A DNA stretch of 64,000 nucleotides from positions 29,106,877 through 29,170,876 of the forward strand of contig JAKSZU010000016.1 in assembly GCA_026018925.1 (NCBI GenBank). The letters run 5' to 3'. A program made the position numbers and the translations under genes. The DNA comes from Tupaia tana. Lineage: Eukaryota > Chordata > Mammalia > Scandentia > Tupaiidae. A model generated the notes under the pieces. The model did no database searches and was not told the DNA's origin. It saw only the letters and a list, made by a program, of their open reading frames with translations. Within the stretch, counting starts at the first letter, position 1. Each line of letters starts with the position of its first letter. Of the stretch, positions 12,020-23,576 are shown one piece after another.

Positions 12020-15000
12020 ACTCCCTTACATCTAGCTTCCATCTTTGTCAGATTTCTGCAGATTAGTGCCATCTGATCAGAAAGGTGCTTCAGCTCTGGG
12101 GCACTTCATTTCTATTCTGAGTAGGTTACAACATTTAAACCCCACATATCCTTTCCTCCTTCCGACACCCTCTTCCCAATGTCAGCTAAGTAAAAATGCT
12201 ACAAAGTTTAATCCTTTCCAGACCACTGCCTCGTCTTTCCTACAGAATAAAAGTCACTGTTAGTTCAGAAAAACTCCCAAACCCAAAAGCAACTAGAAAA
12301 GCAATCAATAATTTTATAAAACAGAAACCTACCTCACAACAAATTCCCCAGGAATTATGAAAATGTGCAAAAATACTCAGTGATGGCTAATAAAGATGAT
12401 CCCAGAAGACATTATGGCCACTGACTGGATTTATACTCGTTACTGTTCAAAGTACAGATAAACACTACGGGACAGAAGATGCTGCTACACACCAGTTACG
12501 TTCTATTCATGACTTCTAGAAATCTCTATACAAAACATGAAGTTGTATATATCTATTTTCCTTACTTACATGATTATGTAAAACCAGAGTCTGTTTCTCA
12601 TCTACAAATTCTGAGACTTGAAATACTGAACAATCATTCCCACACGACATTCTTCCTTTTACATTTTACCTTTCTTTTCATCAGCTTGGGTGTTTCCAGG
12701 GTGGTGAGCAATGAACTTTCCATCAGCCACATTTTCACCTAATTAACCCCCCTGATTACAATAATTAGTATTGATTCACTCTTTGAATGATTTCCTAGGT
12801 ATTCAAGCCCAATCTGTACTTGCTATAAAAGTTCTAGATATGAATATTAATCAAATTCTCTCCTTTATTTTTCAGCCCCCAAGGATATTTGACAATTGCA
12901 TACACTCATTTTTAAAAAACCTGTCAGTTTATTTGTTTCATTTTAACCAATAAAGGAATATTAATATGCTGAGGTTACAGATCTCAGTCTGTGGTCTGCT
13001 GAGCACATCTCTGTGAATATTCCCAAGGCTCATGTATAAAGGGGCTCAGGGTGCCCTTATTACTGTCTGTCGAAAGAAACCATTTTTCTCATTTGAATTT
13101 TTTATCCTTCATTTTCTTCAGGTCTTGGTGTAGCATTAAGTTTTATTTTGACATTTCTTTAGGTCACTGTCCAGAGGAATAATTACACAAGGAGGCTTAC
13201 ACTGGATACTGATTATGTATCTTGTTACTGTCGTGGAAGCAGATGTAGACAAGTTTGCCAACTTCAGGCAACCTCACACCTTCCCCATCAGGCTAAAGGA
13301 AGAGACATCTATATGTTGGATGCCAGAATAGAGCGAAAAGGTATGGGTGTCTCCAAATTCTGGAAGCTGGTAATAGATTGAATAACTAGAGAAGCAAACA
13401 AAGTCAGAAAAGAATTCCCTTGTTTCTAGACCTATGACTACCTAGGAAATAAAGTAACTAGAACACAGTCAAATAATTGGTAATTTAGTTAAAAATTCAA
13501 CATAGAGGTTTCCAAGTGATTTCTTTAAACATGCTGGTGACAAGCAGCTGCGGAGCATAGAAGACTACTTCTCTTCCAGACCACAAAAACTGGTCTTGTG
13601 ACCTTTGTTTTAGAATAAAAAAATTCCCATGAAAACAGAATCTGAATATGTTGCTCATAGTGGGCCAGCCTCAGATATAAAGCATCACCAGTTACCTTTT
13701 ATTAGCTTGTCCTAAAAGCAATTATTGGTATACCCGGTGGAATGAGTAGTTCAGATCCCATTGAAAATAAGAGAGCATAATAACTATGCATTTAAAATTC
13801 ATCCTATTCACCATGGATAACTTTAAAAATATTATTATACTGCACCTATATGTTTTGGGTGGTCAAAGGTTCTGAAAATATTGTCAACAGAAAACCTCCA
13901 CTTGAGAAAGCAGTTCTATTTAGCTGGTAAAATTTATTATAATGATTCTGCATTCAATATTTTCTAACATTTCAACTTAAGTTCAAAAAAGTGAAATTCA
14001 TGTTTAAGCTCTAAAAAACATAACTGTTTTCTTCATAACCGTTTTCCTAAGTAATACATCTTATTCTTTATTTACTGAGAACATTGCTAATTTGAACCAA
14101 AATATAATCTAACAGGAAGCATTTGTAAATAAACATATGTATATATATGGATATATTTAATTTTGTTCTTTAAAATATTTTCCATTTTGTTTTTTAAAAT
14201 TAGGTCCTTGATATTTTTCTAGAAATTTAATAATATTTTTTGAAATATTGTACTGGCACAAGCAGCTAATTAAGCAAAACACCAAAATATTAGATAAGGT
14301 ATATTCTTCATGAAAGTCAACCTTAGTAAGGTGATCTATATGTAAATCAATTATTATTTTCTATTCTAGAAGCAGTTATTTTTTACTTAATGTGGGAATT
14401 AAAATAGTTTCAATATTTGAGAAGTTTGAAGTGAATTTTTCCATATTCTCTTTTTGAAGTCTCACTGTTCTCACCTTAGAAACTAATTCCTATAAAATGA
14501 AAAATATTTGAAGATGTACTGTTCACCCTGCATAGAAACACATTTTATGAGGACATAGCATAAATCAAAAGTCAATATATTCCATAGAGACCTTTGACTT
14601 AACAACTTAATAGGCTATATAATAATAGTTTGTGACCAAAATTGTAAGGACAAAAGTTCTTACTTGTCCTTGAATCCCTGAACTGTTTATCTACATGGAT
14701 ACCAAAGGAGAGGTAGAGACTAGAAATTATAATTTACTTAAACATTAAAATATTTCTCTTAACTTCTCCTTCATGCTATGTTCCTTAAGTCCACCAAATG
14801 AGCAGATTTTAAATCCCGAACATTAAATACCACAGAGGCAGGTCTGATCACAAGGCATTTACCACAATGATAATGGTATTACAAGCATTCTCAATCAATA
14901 AGTTTTCTTTCTGTAGTTAACAGAGAGGCAAGCAATAAATCTCTAACTTAATCCAACCAACATAGCTGCAAAATGCAAAGAGCTCTATGAACGGTAGACA

Positions 15001-15922
15001 CTAAATTTTTTAAAAGCACAAAACCACAAACAAGCAGTTCTAAAAGCTCTTCCTTCTGTATAGTCTATACAAACAAGATTATAGGAGATAAAAAGGGTGT
15101 TGAGGAAAAAAAAAAAAAAAAGCCCCAGACATGCATTAAGCTAGTTTGACAGCTCCATTGTTCAACCGGTCCCATTGTCAGACCCAAAGATGTATTCAGT
15201 GCTACGATGTCTGCTAGCAAATAAACAAAAGACTACATTTTTCAAAGCAGGATGCCAATTCTATCATAATTCTCTCTCTGCTTCCCGAAAGGTCAGTGGT
15301 GCCTCCTTCTTGGTATGTGATAGAACCTCAACACAGATGCAGGAAACAAATATTTGCTTTCAATACATGGGGACCCAGGACGCCATGCATGAACAGAGGT
15401 CTCCAAACAGGTACACATTTTGGCAAACAGGATAAAGTGATCCAAACCTGGCAACACAGGAGGACAATTTAGGTAGGCTAAGTCCAGATTAGAGCGGTAT
15501 TTGGAACGCAAGTCTAATATGGAGTCTCCTCAGCTCCTTTTTCGGTGATTATTCCATGCAGAGTGCATAATAATGAAAGAGGCTTAGACATTGCAAAGGA
15601 AAAGACGAACCAAGAGCCAGATTTGGAGCCCTTAAAATTATCCACTGGCCACTCACAAATAGCAGCGAGCAAATACATGATATGCTTTCAAAAGGCAACT
15701 AGTACAAATAGAACTCGCACACGGCAGCCCTTCTCCTTTCTCTCGCTTGCTCTCTTTCTCCCAATCTCTTGGTCTCAATTTCATTTCCCCCTCTCTCTTT
15801 AGATTCTTTTTCCCCCCTTCTCTTCTAAGATAAAGAAGCTACTTAATTCCAAGCATGATTATTTTCTCAGCCAGCTCTAGAAACTGGAAAAGAATACATT
15901 AAAAACAAAGGACACAACATAC
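10786..15922. other. Unique sequence between the two CELF2 starts (part 2), repeat-poor
   Basis: Apart from the AC repeat, a T/TTTC tract at 11574-11603 and an A16 run near 15106-15121, this 5 kb is AT-rich single-copy-looking sequence with no lineage-specific retroposon. It is intron of the upstream CELF2 transcript, ending at the donor at 15922. No further CELF2 exon is recognised. Confidence 0.6.
11983..12019. repeat. (AC)n microsatellite
   Basis: About 18 AC units without interruption. Confidence 0.95.
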
Positions 15923-16029
15923 CTTAAAAGCAGCTCCTCATTTCTCATAGTAACAGCGGATTTGGGACAGCGCATGCTTTCTACACTGATAGTCTCAACA
16001 AAAGCCAGTTCAGAAGTGCGCTCAAACAT
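15923..16029 (-). CDS. CELF2: CELF2 alternative first coding exon (upstream start)
   Basis: Read on the minus strand, 107 nt give 35 codons plus two bases. The peptide begins MFERTSELAF, continues to an internal methionine at codon 19 (MRCPKSAVTM) and ends EELLL followed by AG. I recognise this as the N-terminus of the long CELF2 isoform. CELF2 (CUGBP2/ETR-3) is a nuclear and cytoplasmic three-RRM protein that binds GU/UG-rich RNA and controls splicing, stability and translation. This exon carries only the tail ahead of RRM1. The exon is followed by a consensus donor (AG|GTATGT, GT at 15922-15921). A TAG at 16053-16051 is in frame upstream, so codon 1 is the first in-frame AUG. Its context is weak (T at -3), whereas codon 19 at 15975-15973 has A at -3. 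The RRM exons are not in the window. Exon identity is near certain; the 5' UTR extent is unknown. Confidence 0.95.
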
Positions 16030-16060
16030 CAATGCCACAGTCGCTGTTTGCTAATGCGCC

Positions 16061-16099
16061 CTCTCTCCTCTCTCTCTCTCTCTCTCTCTCGCTCTCTTT
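16061..16099 (-). promoter_or_regulatory. CELF2: (GA)n tract directly upstream of the MFERT start codon
   Basis: On the plus strand this is a CT repeat with two interruptions; on the transcript strand it is (GA)n, ending about 32 nt ahead of the AUG at 16029. It is likely 5' UTR or core promoter of the upstream start. No CpG island or clear TATA box accompanies it. It may be only a microsatellite, but GA tracts near starts often act as GAGA-type promoter elements. Role is inference. Confidence 0.5.
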
Positions 16100-17560
16100 C
16101 CCCACTCTTTTCTCTAGTCAAATGCTGAATAGTGGAGCAAAGGGGTTCCTGCAGATTCACTAAGTAGAAATAATCCTCTCTGACAAGTTATGTTGTCTAG
16201 GCATATTTTTACACTAATACACTGTGCTGCCTATAGGGGTCTTGTTTGCATTCACTCAAGCCCAGCTTGTGTTAGTTCTCCTAATTACCATCTTAAAAAA
16301 CGGGAAAGATAAATAAGCAACTCATTTACCTTTGCCTTATACATTTAATAGCAAAACCAATTTCATTGTTTCCTTTTGCTGTTAACTGTCAGCAAGCATC
16401 GCAGATGACTAACGAAAGATTTGGATAGGTCAGTGTGCTAAAAAGGATTATTGTCTCTCTTTTCTGGGACACTGCATTCACAGTTGGATTCATCTGTTCC
16501 TCTTCTCTTGTCCTCAGGAAGAGTGACAAGGTCAAGAACTTTAGCCCCACCCTAGGTCATAGATGCAGAGGATAGAGATTGGGGCACTTGGAAATATTTT
16601 AACTCTGTGCACACCAGAATTCTCATAAATCAGAGCATAATTCACCTGAAGCAGGGACTCTGAAGGAGGGAGGCAGTGCAAGAATTGTTTGGTCACTCTG
16701 AAGTCCTAATTTACATCAGAACATCATCCTGTCATCCTCAAGAGACCAATGAGTTGCTCTTTTCCAAAATAAGAACAACTTGCTTCCCTACTTCATTATA
16801 CTCACAGGGCTTCATGTATACAATTCACCAGGAAAATGTACATTGGACTCCTGATTATTGGAATTAGAAAAATTCCAAGCTGATTAGCCAAGTGAAATAC
16901 AAGTTAAACAGGGACAAAAGACAAGATGCTGTGGACTGAACAACCAGTTGTCTGAAAGTGCAGGCCAAGGTGCCATTCCAGGAGGCGTGTGCTGACTACA
17001 AGCCAGGGATGCTCTTAGCTTGGATGGGACAGTACCTTGAAGTGGACCTGGGCTACTGAATACTGGTCTCAGTCCTGTCCTCCAACAGTACAATGTGCAA
17101 CTTGGTAATAATCTGGACTCAGATCTTTAGCGGGAGTAATATTAGGATGAGGGAAATAATAGTATACTCCCCTATGTGAAGATCTGGAACCTACTCCAAT
17201 ATCTTACTAGATCTCTGACCTCTGAACTTGGAATTTGTCCACAGCTTGGGAAATGATGATGCTCTTGGCAGAGAGGGTGGTGAAGTTTCTTTAATCTCTG
17301 TTGCATAGTAATTTTGCTTAGTGTATCAGTTGGGCTAAGGAAAATAAGCAAAGGATAACAGTTGTCACCCCGTTGCTAGATGGTGATAAGAAGACATGAT
17401 GAATCACTTGACAAAGGTCAAATCATGAAATGAGAACCTTGTTCCTAAAACAAAACCATTTTTACATATCCTTACTTCGTTATAACAGAGGGAGTGATAG
17501 AGTGAATATATACAAATGAATGACCTTTCTAGGATATAATACCATACAAGACATATGGTG
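16100..17560. other. Flank immediately upstream of the MFERT exon
   Basis: Upstream promoter-side DNA in the CELF2 direction. It is not a CpG island and no TATA box stands out. No SINE or LINE is recognised, and open frames are short and unremarkable. Confidence 0.5.
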
Positions 17561-17569
17561 TTCCTTAGA

Positions 17570-17740
17570 AGCAAGAAAAGCATTCTGTAAATGAGTTTGG
17601 AACCAGAGAGACCTTAGGGAGATAGAGGTTGAGCCTGTTCCCTCCGTGACTTGTGCTAAACGCCAAAGCAAGTCTCTTAACCTCTCTTTGGTCCTCTTTG
17701 GTCCAGCAGTAAAAAAGGAGATAACAAATGTTAATTTTTC
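17570..17740 (+). repeat. MIR-like SINE fragment (weak)
   Basis: Shows a decayed MIR pattern: CCGTGACTTGTGCTAAACGC, then AAGTCTCTTAACCTCTCTTTG and a short purine stretch with ATAACAAATG. Diverged; tentative. Confidence 0.45.
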
Positions 17741-18560
17741 TTAAAATATATGACTTGCTTATAATAAGACTGGGTGTGTTTGGTCAATGAAAATGTTAAT
17801 AAAAAGTAGAACAATTATACTCAACTAACCATGGGTTTTGTCTGTTCAAGATAAAAATATGCTGCTTAAACACAAAGCCCTTTTCAGCGTACTTCCATAC
17901 AGTTTCTAAGGGGAGCTACACTTGGAGGCGAGTGCTAACATATAACCACAATGCATTCACTTAACCATAAATAGAGCTATGGCACTGGAAGCCCATGCTG
18001 CAGTGGATGGGGCTCTTCCTCTATTGAAATGAATTTCAGTTCCATAGTAGTTAACGACTGGAATTGAAACCAACCGTTAAATATTTTATATTCTTCTCAC
18101 TTCTTTTTTAGTCCAGGGATCTAAATAATAAGAAAGCGATTAAAGTAAGAGTTTAGTTCTTGCCCAAACCCCACTGAGATGACAGACTGAGGGCCTTACG
18201 TCCACCAGTTGCACGTGCTGCACTTGGGGTTATAAAGATGAGTGAATAGAAAGATGTTGTTTATAACCTTTACATATTGTATACATGGTTAAGTCTTTGA
18301 CCCCAAATGTACACTGAATTCATCTTTGGACTTCTTAACACACCCGATAGACTATCTTTCCCTTTGCTGGGGCTTAATAAATATTTGTTAAATAAAAGGA
18401 ATGAATTTAACTACTGGAACTGTGGAGAAAGGGCACTTTAATTTTCAAAATTTCTTTATGTAGCTTCCTTAACAAAAATGTAAAAACAAAAAACCAACAC
18501 GTTTTATTCTAATTCAGGCACTGGTTGGTACAGATGACAAGACAGACATTCCTTTCATGC
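17741..18560. other. Non-coding flank, no feature seen apart from a faint L2 tail
   Basis: AT-rich sequence. Around 18345-18405 there is a possible L2 3' end (GGCTTAATAAATATTTGTTA). No gene is recognised. Confidence 0.4.
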
Positions 18561-18735
18561 TACCATGTTTTAAATTTCAAGACCTTTTCATATCTGGCAG
18601 TTCATTTAATCCCTACAACAACACTGTAGGGCAGGCAGAACTGGTACCATTTCCCTCTCAGGCGAAAAAGTCCAAATGCAGACTTAGAGTGACTTACCCA
18701 CAAACGATGCAATAATAACCAAGCTTGAGAGCTCC
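18560..18735 (-). repeat. MIR SINE fragment
   Basis: Reverse-strand MIR core: TTCATTTAATCCCTACAACAA, then GTACCATTTCCCTCTC and AGTGACTTACCCACAAACGA. Ancient and immobile. Confidence 0.65.
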
Positions 18736-18830
18736 ACAGGGCCGCCTTCTTCCTACTGCACCACAGTGCATCCCATGCCCTACTGTGGGCAGTGTTCACT
18801 GACACAACCTTCCTAGCAAGACACAGGGTG

Positions 18831-19082
18831 TTTTTGCTTTTTGTTTTTAATTTGACATAGGGTGTGTGAACTCACTGAAGAGAGACAGAGAGTGGGGGCA
18901 GTATTAAGAAAGCACCCCATGGAGGGAATGACCACATCAAATTCCCTTTTCTTTTATTCTTCTCTCAGAATTTCCCAAAATGTGCCCAAAACGCTTTTCA
19001 AGCTGCCCGGTTCAGAATTCAAACAGTGCAGTTGGCCATGTGGGATCCAGCTGCCTCAACCACCACATCAGCAGCTGGCCCC
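18831..19082 (-). mobile_element. Family A SINE (tRNA-derived), old copy
   Basis: Reverse copy: T-rich tail, GACATAGGGTGTGTG, AGAGACAG tract, then TTCTCTCAG, and the tRNA-like head ending CAGCAGCTGGCCCC. It has many substitutions relative to the younger copies nearby. It is the copy closest to the CELF2 promoters. Confidence 0.85.
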
Positions 19083-19092
19083 TAAGACACTG

Positions 19093-19370
19093 ATTTTTGT
19101 TTTTGTTTTTGTTTTGAGAGAGATTTTTGCTATAGGGTGTGTGTGTCCCCCAGAGAGATAGACAAAGACAGAGAGACAGAAAGTGAAATCACACCTCCAT
19201 AGAGGGGATGGTCACACTGCAATCCCTTCTCCTCCTTTCCCCTCTCTGGATTTTGAGCACACATGCACATGCACCCAACATGAGTTTTAAGCTGCTGGGT
19301 CCGGGACTCGAACTGCGATAGACTATGTGAGAGTCCAGCGACATAACCATTATGCCATCTATCAGTCCCC
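19093..19370 (-). mobile_element. Family A SINE
   Basis: Full-length reverse copy. The order on the plus strand is T-run, GAGAGATTTTTGCTATAGGG, AGACAGAGAGACAGAAAG, AAATCACACC, CCCTTCTCCTCC, and the tRNA-like head with an antisense B box (GGGACTCGAACTG) ending CAGTCCCC. The 7-bp flank AAGACAC occurs on both sides (19084-19090 and 19371-19377), a target-site duplication from L1-type retroposition. Confidence 0.95.
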
Positions 19371-19429
19371 AAGACACAGTTTTTAAGAGTGCTTAGTGTA
19401 ATGAATCTTTTACACAAACACTTACTTTT

Positions 19430-19686
19430 TTTTTGGAGAGATTTTTGCTATAGGGCGCGTGCGCTTGCCAGACAGACAGAGAGAGACAGAGAGACAGAAA
19501 GCGAGAAATCACCCCCCAGGGGGGATGGTCATGCCGCAATCCCTTCTCCTCCATTCTCCTCTTGGGATCTCGGGCACGCATGCACACACTCCTGGTTGAG
19601 TTTTAAGCCACTGGGTCTGGGACACGAACCGCGGTCTACTACAAGGGAGTCCAGCGACATAGCCATTACGCTAACTGCTGTTTCCC
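19430..19686 (-). mobile_element. Family A SINE, young CpG-rich copy
   Basis: Reverse full-length copy retaining CpGs (GGGCGCGTGCGCTTGCC). It is flanked by a 16-bp direct repeat with one mismatch (ACAAACACTTACTTTT at 19414-19429; ACAAACTCTTACTTTT at 19687-19702). Confidence 0.95.
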
Positions 19687-19702
19687 ACAAACTCTTACTT
19701 TT

Positions 19703-19905
19703 AAAAAATTTCTTTGACTAGAGAAAGAGAGAGACAGAGACCACTGACAGAGTTTTGCCATGCTGCAAAACTCCTCAACCCTCGCCAGCCCTCTGGTCAG
19801 CCAGGATCATAGGAGCAACCATTGTCATGCCTGGCCTGGGCAGATTGGGCTGAGATCCAAACCCAGGGCCTTTCCACATGGTGCTAATATGGCTTCCCAT
19901 GTGAT
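19703..19905 (-). mobile_element. Family B SINE, truncated
   Basis: Second SINE family, reverse orientation: AAAAAATT tail, GAGAGAGACAGAGA, AGCCAGGATCATAGGAGC, AACCCAGGGCCTTTCCACAT. The terminal tRNA-like head (CTGCTGCACCACTG...GGCCCC) is missing or decayed. Confidence 0.7.
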
Positions 19906-20113
19906 AGATAGGCTAGAGAGTATGTCTACCCAGGATAGATAGTAAGTTCAGGGAAAATTAGTTAAAAGGTTATGTCTTAGACACTAGTAGAGAAATTCCT
20001 TTCAAACTTAATTCCAAATGAAGGTTGAGTTGAGACCAGACAAAGGACTTTGAGGAGTAAATTATTATTATTATTATTTTTAGGTCATCATAATAGTTAA
20101 TTTTAACAATCTT

Positions 20114-20289
20114 TTTAAAAAGAATTATTTATTCAATTCCATTTGTTATTATTATTTTTAAAAATTTGACCAGAGACAGAGAGAAAGAGAAAGGGAAAGT
20201 GAGAAAGCAAGTTGCCAGGTCTGGGACTCAAACCGCAGTCAGCCATGTGGGAATCCAGTGCCTTTAACCACCATGCCACCTGACAGCCC
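20114..20289 (-). mobile_element. Short form of family A SINE
   Basis: Keeps the tRNA-like head (CTGGGACTCAAACCGCAG...CCACCTGACAGCCC) and the purine/A-rich tail but lacks the central CCCTTCTCCTCC domain. A perfect 16-bp target-site duplication flanks it (TAATTTTAACAATCTT at 20098-20113 and 20290-20305). Similar short copies are at 27632 and 34432, so this is a real subtype rather than a random deletion. Confidence 0.9.
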
Positions 20290-20305
20290 TAATTTTAACA
20301 ATCTT

Positions 20306-21889
20306 GATTATTACCAAATTTAGTTTGTAGGGAAATTTTTTTTCAAAATAATTATAGCAGTCATCAAACAAGAGAAATAATAACACACAAATTTGACTTA
20401 TCCCAATGCTTCTGTACTCAAAAAGATGCTTTAGCTATCTAAATTAAATTTTTACCGAATACTGCAAACTTGGTGAGGGAGAAAATGGAGAAGCCCTTCT
20501 TTGAGGGGAGCACTGGTCAGTGAGCTGAGGATTGGCCAGATTCCTGACCTTTCTGGATTTGAGTTTCCTAAAAATTTTTAGAAAGGCAAATTATGTGTGC
20601 ATTTATTTCTGTTATGGCAATTTCCAGGCTAAAAAGTGAAATTTCCAAATGCAACATTAATGACTCTTGCCTTTTTCCTGCCTTCTGCGCCTCGTCTTTG
20701 CATTTTTACATTTACATTGTAAAAGTAACAGAAAGTACCATTTCAAGGGAAATGTATACAATGAAGTGTGCTAGGGAGGTAGGGCCTGGAAAAACCAATT
20801 TCTCTTTTGATAAAGGATGGACACCATACAACTCTCGCCAGCTTCTCAGATCCATATCCTAAGAGAAAGATCTTGGAAGGTAGAGGCATCGAGTTTCAAA
20901 TACCAAGAATTGACAGGATTAATCAAGAAACATCATATTACTGTGAGAGATGAAAATAAACAATTTTTGAAGTGAATACAAAGCAATGGCCAAGGTCTAA
21001 AAGAAATAGATGTCCAGCATAGGAAGTGCAGGTTACATACTAGGTGCACAACAACCCTGATAAATATTTGTGTGAATGGATGAATTTTCTTCCATTCTGC
21101 TGCTAGTGAGAAGATGAAAACCTCCTCTGACTTGATTTGTCAACCTCAGAGGAAGCATCTATCGGTGTAATGGCGGCAAAGCAGAGACATTCGTTAGTGG
21201 GCAAGCCCAGGGCAGCACTAGGGATAGCAGCTGAGAACTCATGGAATCTGGGGCAATCCTGTTCTTCCAGACCCCTGTGCCCCTTCTGCCTTGGGAAGAA
21301 AATGGTCAATGCCATAATCACCACCTGAAATATAAACTGATAGTTGGTTTAATGTAAAACCTAACCAGTATTGGTTAAAAAAAAAAAAATGATTTGGTGG
21401 TAATCTGAGGAACTATGTAACATGAGTTCTTTTCCCTTGGGCACTCAAAAATTCCCTTCAAGTCATGCTTTGGAAGCAGGTGGCAGTCATCCCAGTAACA
21501 AACCCAAGAGTCCTGAATTTCAAACAGACATTCCTTCTACAAGGTATAGGGCTCTTCACTCATTTTCAAAATGGAGCTGTTTTCTAGGATGAATGAGACA
21601 TATGGATGAATAATTACCAAGAATAACTGTAAAGCCTCTTAAAGTGATAAAGTGTCATATTTAAACCATACGACTGTATAAATAATAAACCGTGAAATAC
21701 TACTGAGAACTCTAAGAAGCCATTTCAAAATAGGTACTAGAAAAATTTAAGAGTTATCACTATAAAGAGTAATAATGACTGCTCACTATAAATGAAAACA
21801 GATACTAAGAACTGGCTGAGAGAACATGTATCTGCTTAGGTAGAGAAAGGTCCATTGAAGACAAAAAGAAGAAAGTAAAGGTCTTCCTC
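20306..21889. other. Non-coding interval with no recognised gene
   Basis: AT-rich. It contains an A12 run near 21378 and a faint L2-like tail near 21020-21085 (CTAGGTGCACAACAACCCTGATAAATATTTG). No exon or RNA gene is seen. Confidence 0.4.
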
Positions 21890-22158
21890 TTTTTCTTTTT
21901 TTCTTTGGAGAGGTTTTTTGCTATAGGGTGCGTGCGCTCGCCAGACAGACAGAGAGAGACAGAGAGACAGAAAGTGAGAAATCACCCCCGAGGGAGGATG
22001 GCCACACCACAATCCCTTTTCCTCCATTCTCCTCTTGGGATCTTGGGCATGCACGCACAACCATCCGGCGTGAGTTTAAGCCACCGGGTCTGGGACTCGA
22101 ACCACGGTCGACTACGTGGGAGTCCAGCGACATAGCTATTACACTAACTGCTGGTCCC
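21890..22158 (-). mobile_element. Family A SINE, young CpG-rich copy
   Basis: Full-length reverse copy with well-kept CpGs (GGTGCGTGCGCTCGCC) and the intact antisense B box GGGACTCGAACC. It ends CTGCTGGTCCC. TTTCCTCTT just after the copy matches the flank before it, a likely target-site duplication. Confidence 0.95.
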
Positions 22159-22188
22159 GGATTTCCTCTTAAAGTAGACTACCCACAG

Positions 22189-22443
22189 GCCAGCAGGTGG
22201 TATGAGGTTAAGGCACAGGATCCCAAATGGCCAACTGTGCGGTCCAAGGGTCTAGGCCAGCAGCCTGAAAGAATCATGCCACACACATGTGTAAGCATGG
22301 CCTAAATCCCAAGAGGAGAATGGAAGAGAAGGGACTATAGCATGGCCATCCACCCTCAGGGGTGATTTCTCACTTGCCCTCTCTCTCTGTTTCTCTCTGG
22401 CAAGTTTATGGTCCCTATGACAAAAATGTTAAAAAAAAAAAAG
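22189..22443 (+). mobile_element. Family A SINE, diverged
   Basis: Forward copy from GGCCAGCAGGTGG to AAAAATGTTAAAAAAAAAAA. The middle reads AAGAGGAGAATGGAAGAGAAG and GGGGTGATTTCTCACTTG. The box B region is degraded (GGTCCAAGGGTCT). Confidence 0.9.
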
Positions 22444-22684
22444 AAAGTAAAAGCAGAAAAGACTACTCTAAAGAGCCTAGTTGGTAAAACAACTAGCTAT
22501 GGTTTGTGAACTCTTATGACTTACCAAACAAAATGTCCGCTGCAGAGTGGTTATTTTTGGCCTAATGTTTTACCAAGGGCCACTCTCAACAAGATGGGAC
22601 ATCTTGAGAAGGTGACAGGTGAACATACATAAGTTAGCCATTAACATTTGCATGGAAAATAGACCAAGTTTAAGTTTATTCCTG

Positions 22685-22889
22685 ATTTTTTTTTAAAGTT
22701 TATTTATTTTTTTCTGCGATACCCAATAAGGTCCTCGCACCATGACCTACCCTCTGCCTAAGCTGATCAGGATCGTGGGCACATATGTGCCCCGGTGGAT
22801 AGAGAGACTTCAGGATGTGAACCCAGAATTTTCCCATATGGCTCCAGCATCACAGACTGTTGTGTTACCACTGCACCACCATGCATGGC
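22685..22889 (-). mobile_element. Family B SINE
   Basis: Reverse copy: T/A tail, then CTGATCAGGATCGTGGGC, GTGAACCCAGAATTTTCCCA, GCATCACAGACTGTTGTGTT and CACTGCACCACCATGCATGG. This copy helps define family B as distinct from family A. Confidence 0.85.
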
Positions 22890-23304
22890 GATCGTTTGCT
22901 ATTTTGAGGAGAGATACATGTAAAAACAACTGCCTTTCCAAACTGCCTTGTAAGAGAAATTATGTAATCTGATCATTATCTGTGTATCCCAAATGGGAAT
23001 GCATTCACCCAATCGTGCTTAGCTATTCTTTCTTGTTTTTTATCCTAGCAAATCCTAAGTAAGCAGGACAACCTTCACAAAGACCATGAATGGAACAGAC
23101 CAGACTTCCTTTCTGGAAGGAGAGAGCTAGGTGGGAGCCAGGCAATTCTATGACAGAGATGAAGAAGAGTGTAGATGGTCCTGGAAAGATGATTTTGAAA
23201 CTATGATAACACATTTATAGTTCTTATGTAATACTCTTGTGCTTAAGGAATTAAAGAGATACATTTCTTTCTATATCATTTTCTGAAATGAAGTTACTTA
23301 TTTA

Positions 23305-23440
23305 CATGCTTATTATCTGTTTCCTCCATCTGAACCTAAACTGCACTAAAGGAAGGACTTTCTCTACCTTATCCCCATTTTAGACCAAAGTGTGGCATAT
23401 GGTAGACAGGTGATAAACATTTGTTCAATGGCTGGATTTC
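23305..23440 (+). repeat. L2 3'-end fragment
   Basis: Shows the L2 tail pattern: CTAAAGGAAGGACTTTCTCT, then GGCATATGGTAGACAGGTGA followed by ACATTTGTTCAATGG. Ancient LINE, fossil. Confidence 0.6.
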
Positions 23441-23576
23441 TTCGTGAAGTATTCTGTTAAGTCACACTGTCTCCGTGACTGACAGTTATATCACATGGTT
23501 TGTGAGATATTTATCAAGCTCAGCAAGAAGGAGTAAGTCATGAGTATAAAACCTGCAACAGTTAGGAAGGTCCTGT

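Noticed and set aside
19093..19370. tRNA-like heads of the family A SINEs as genuine tRNA genes
   Set aside because: They carry A and B boxes, but the stems do not pair into a cloverleaf and each is fused to a SINE body with an A tail and target duplications.
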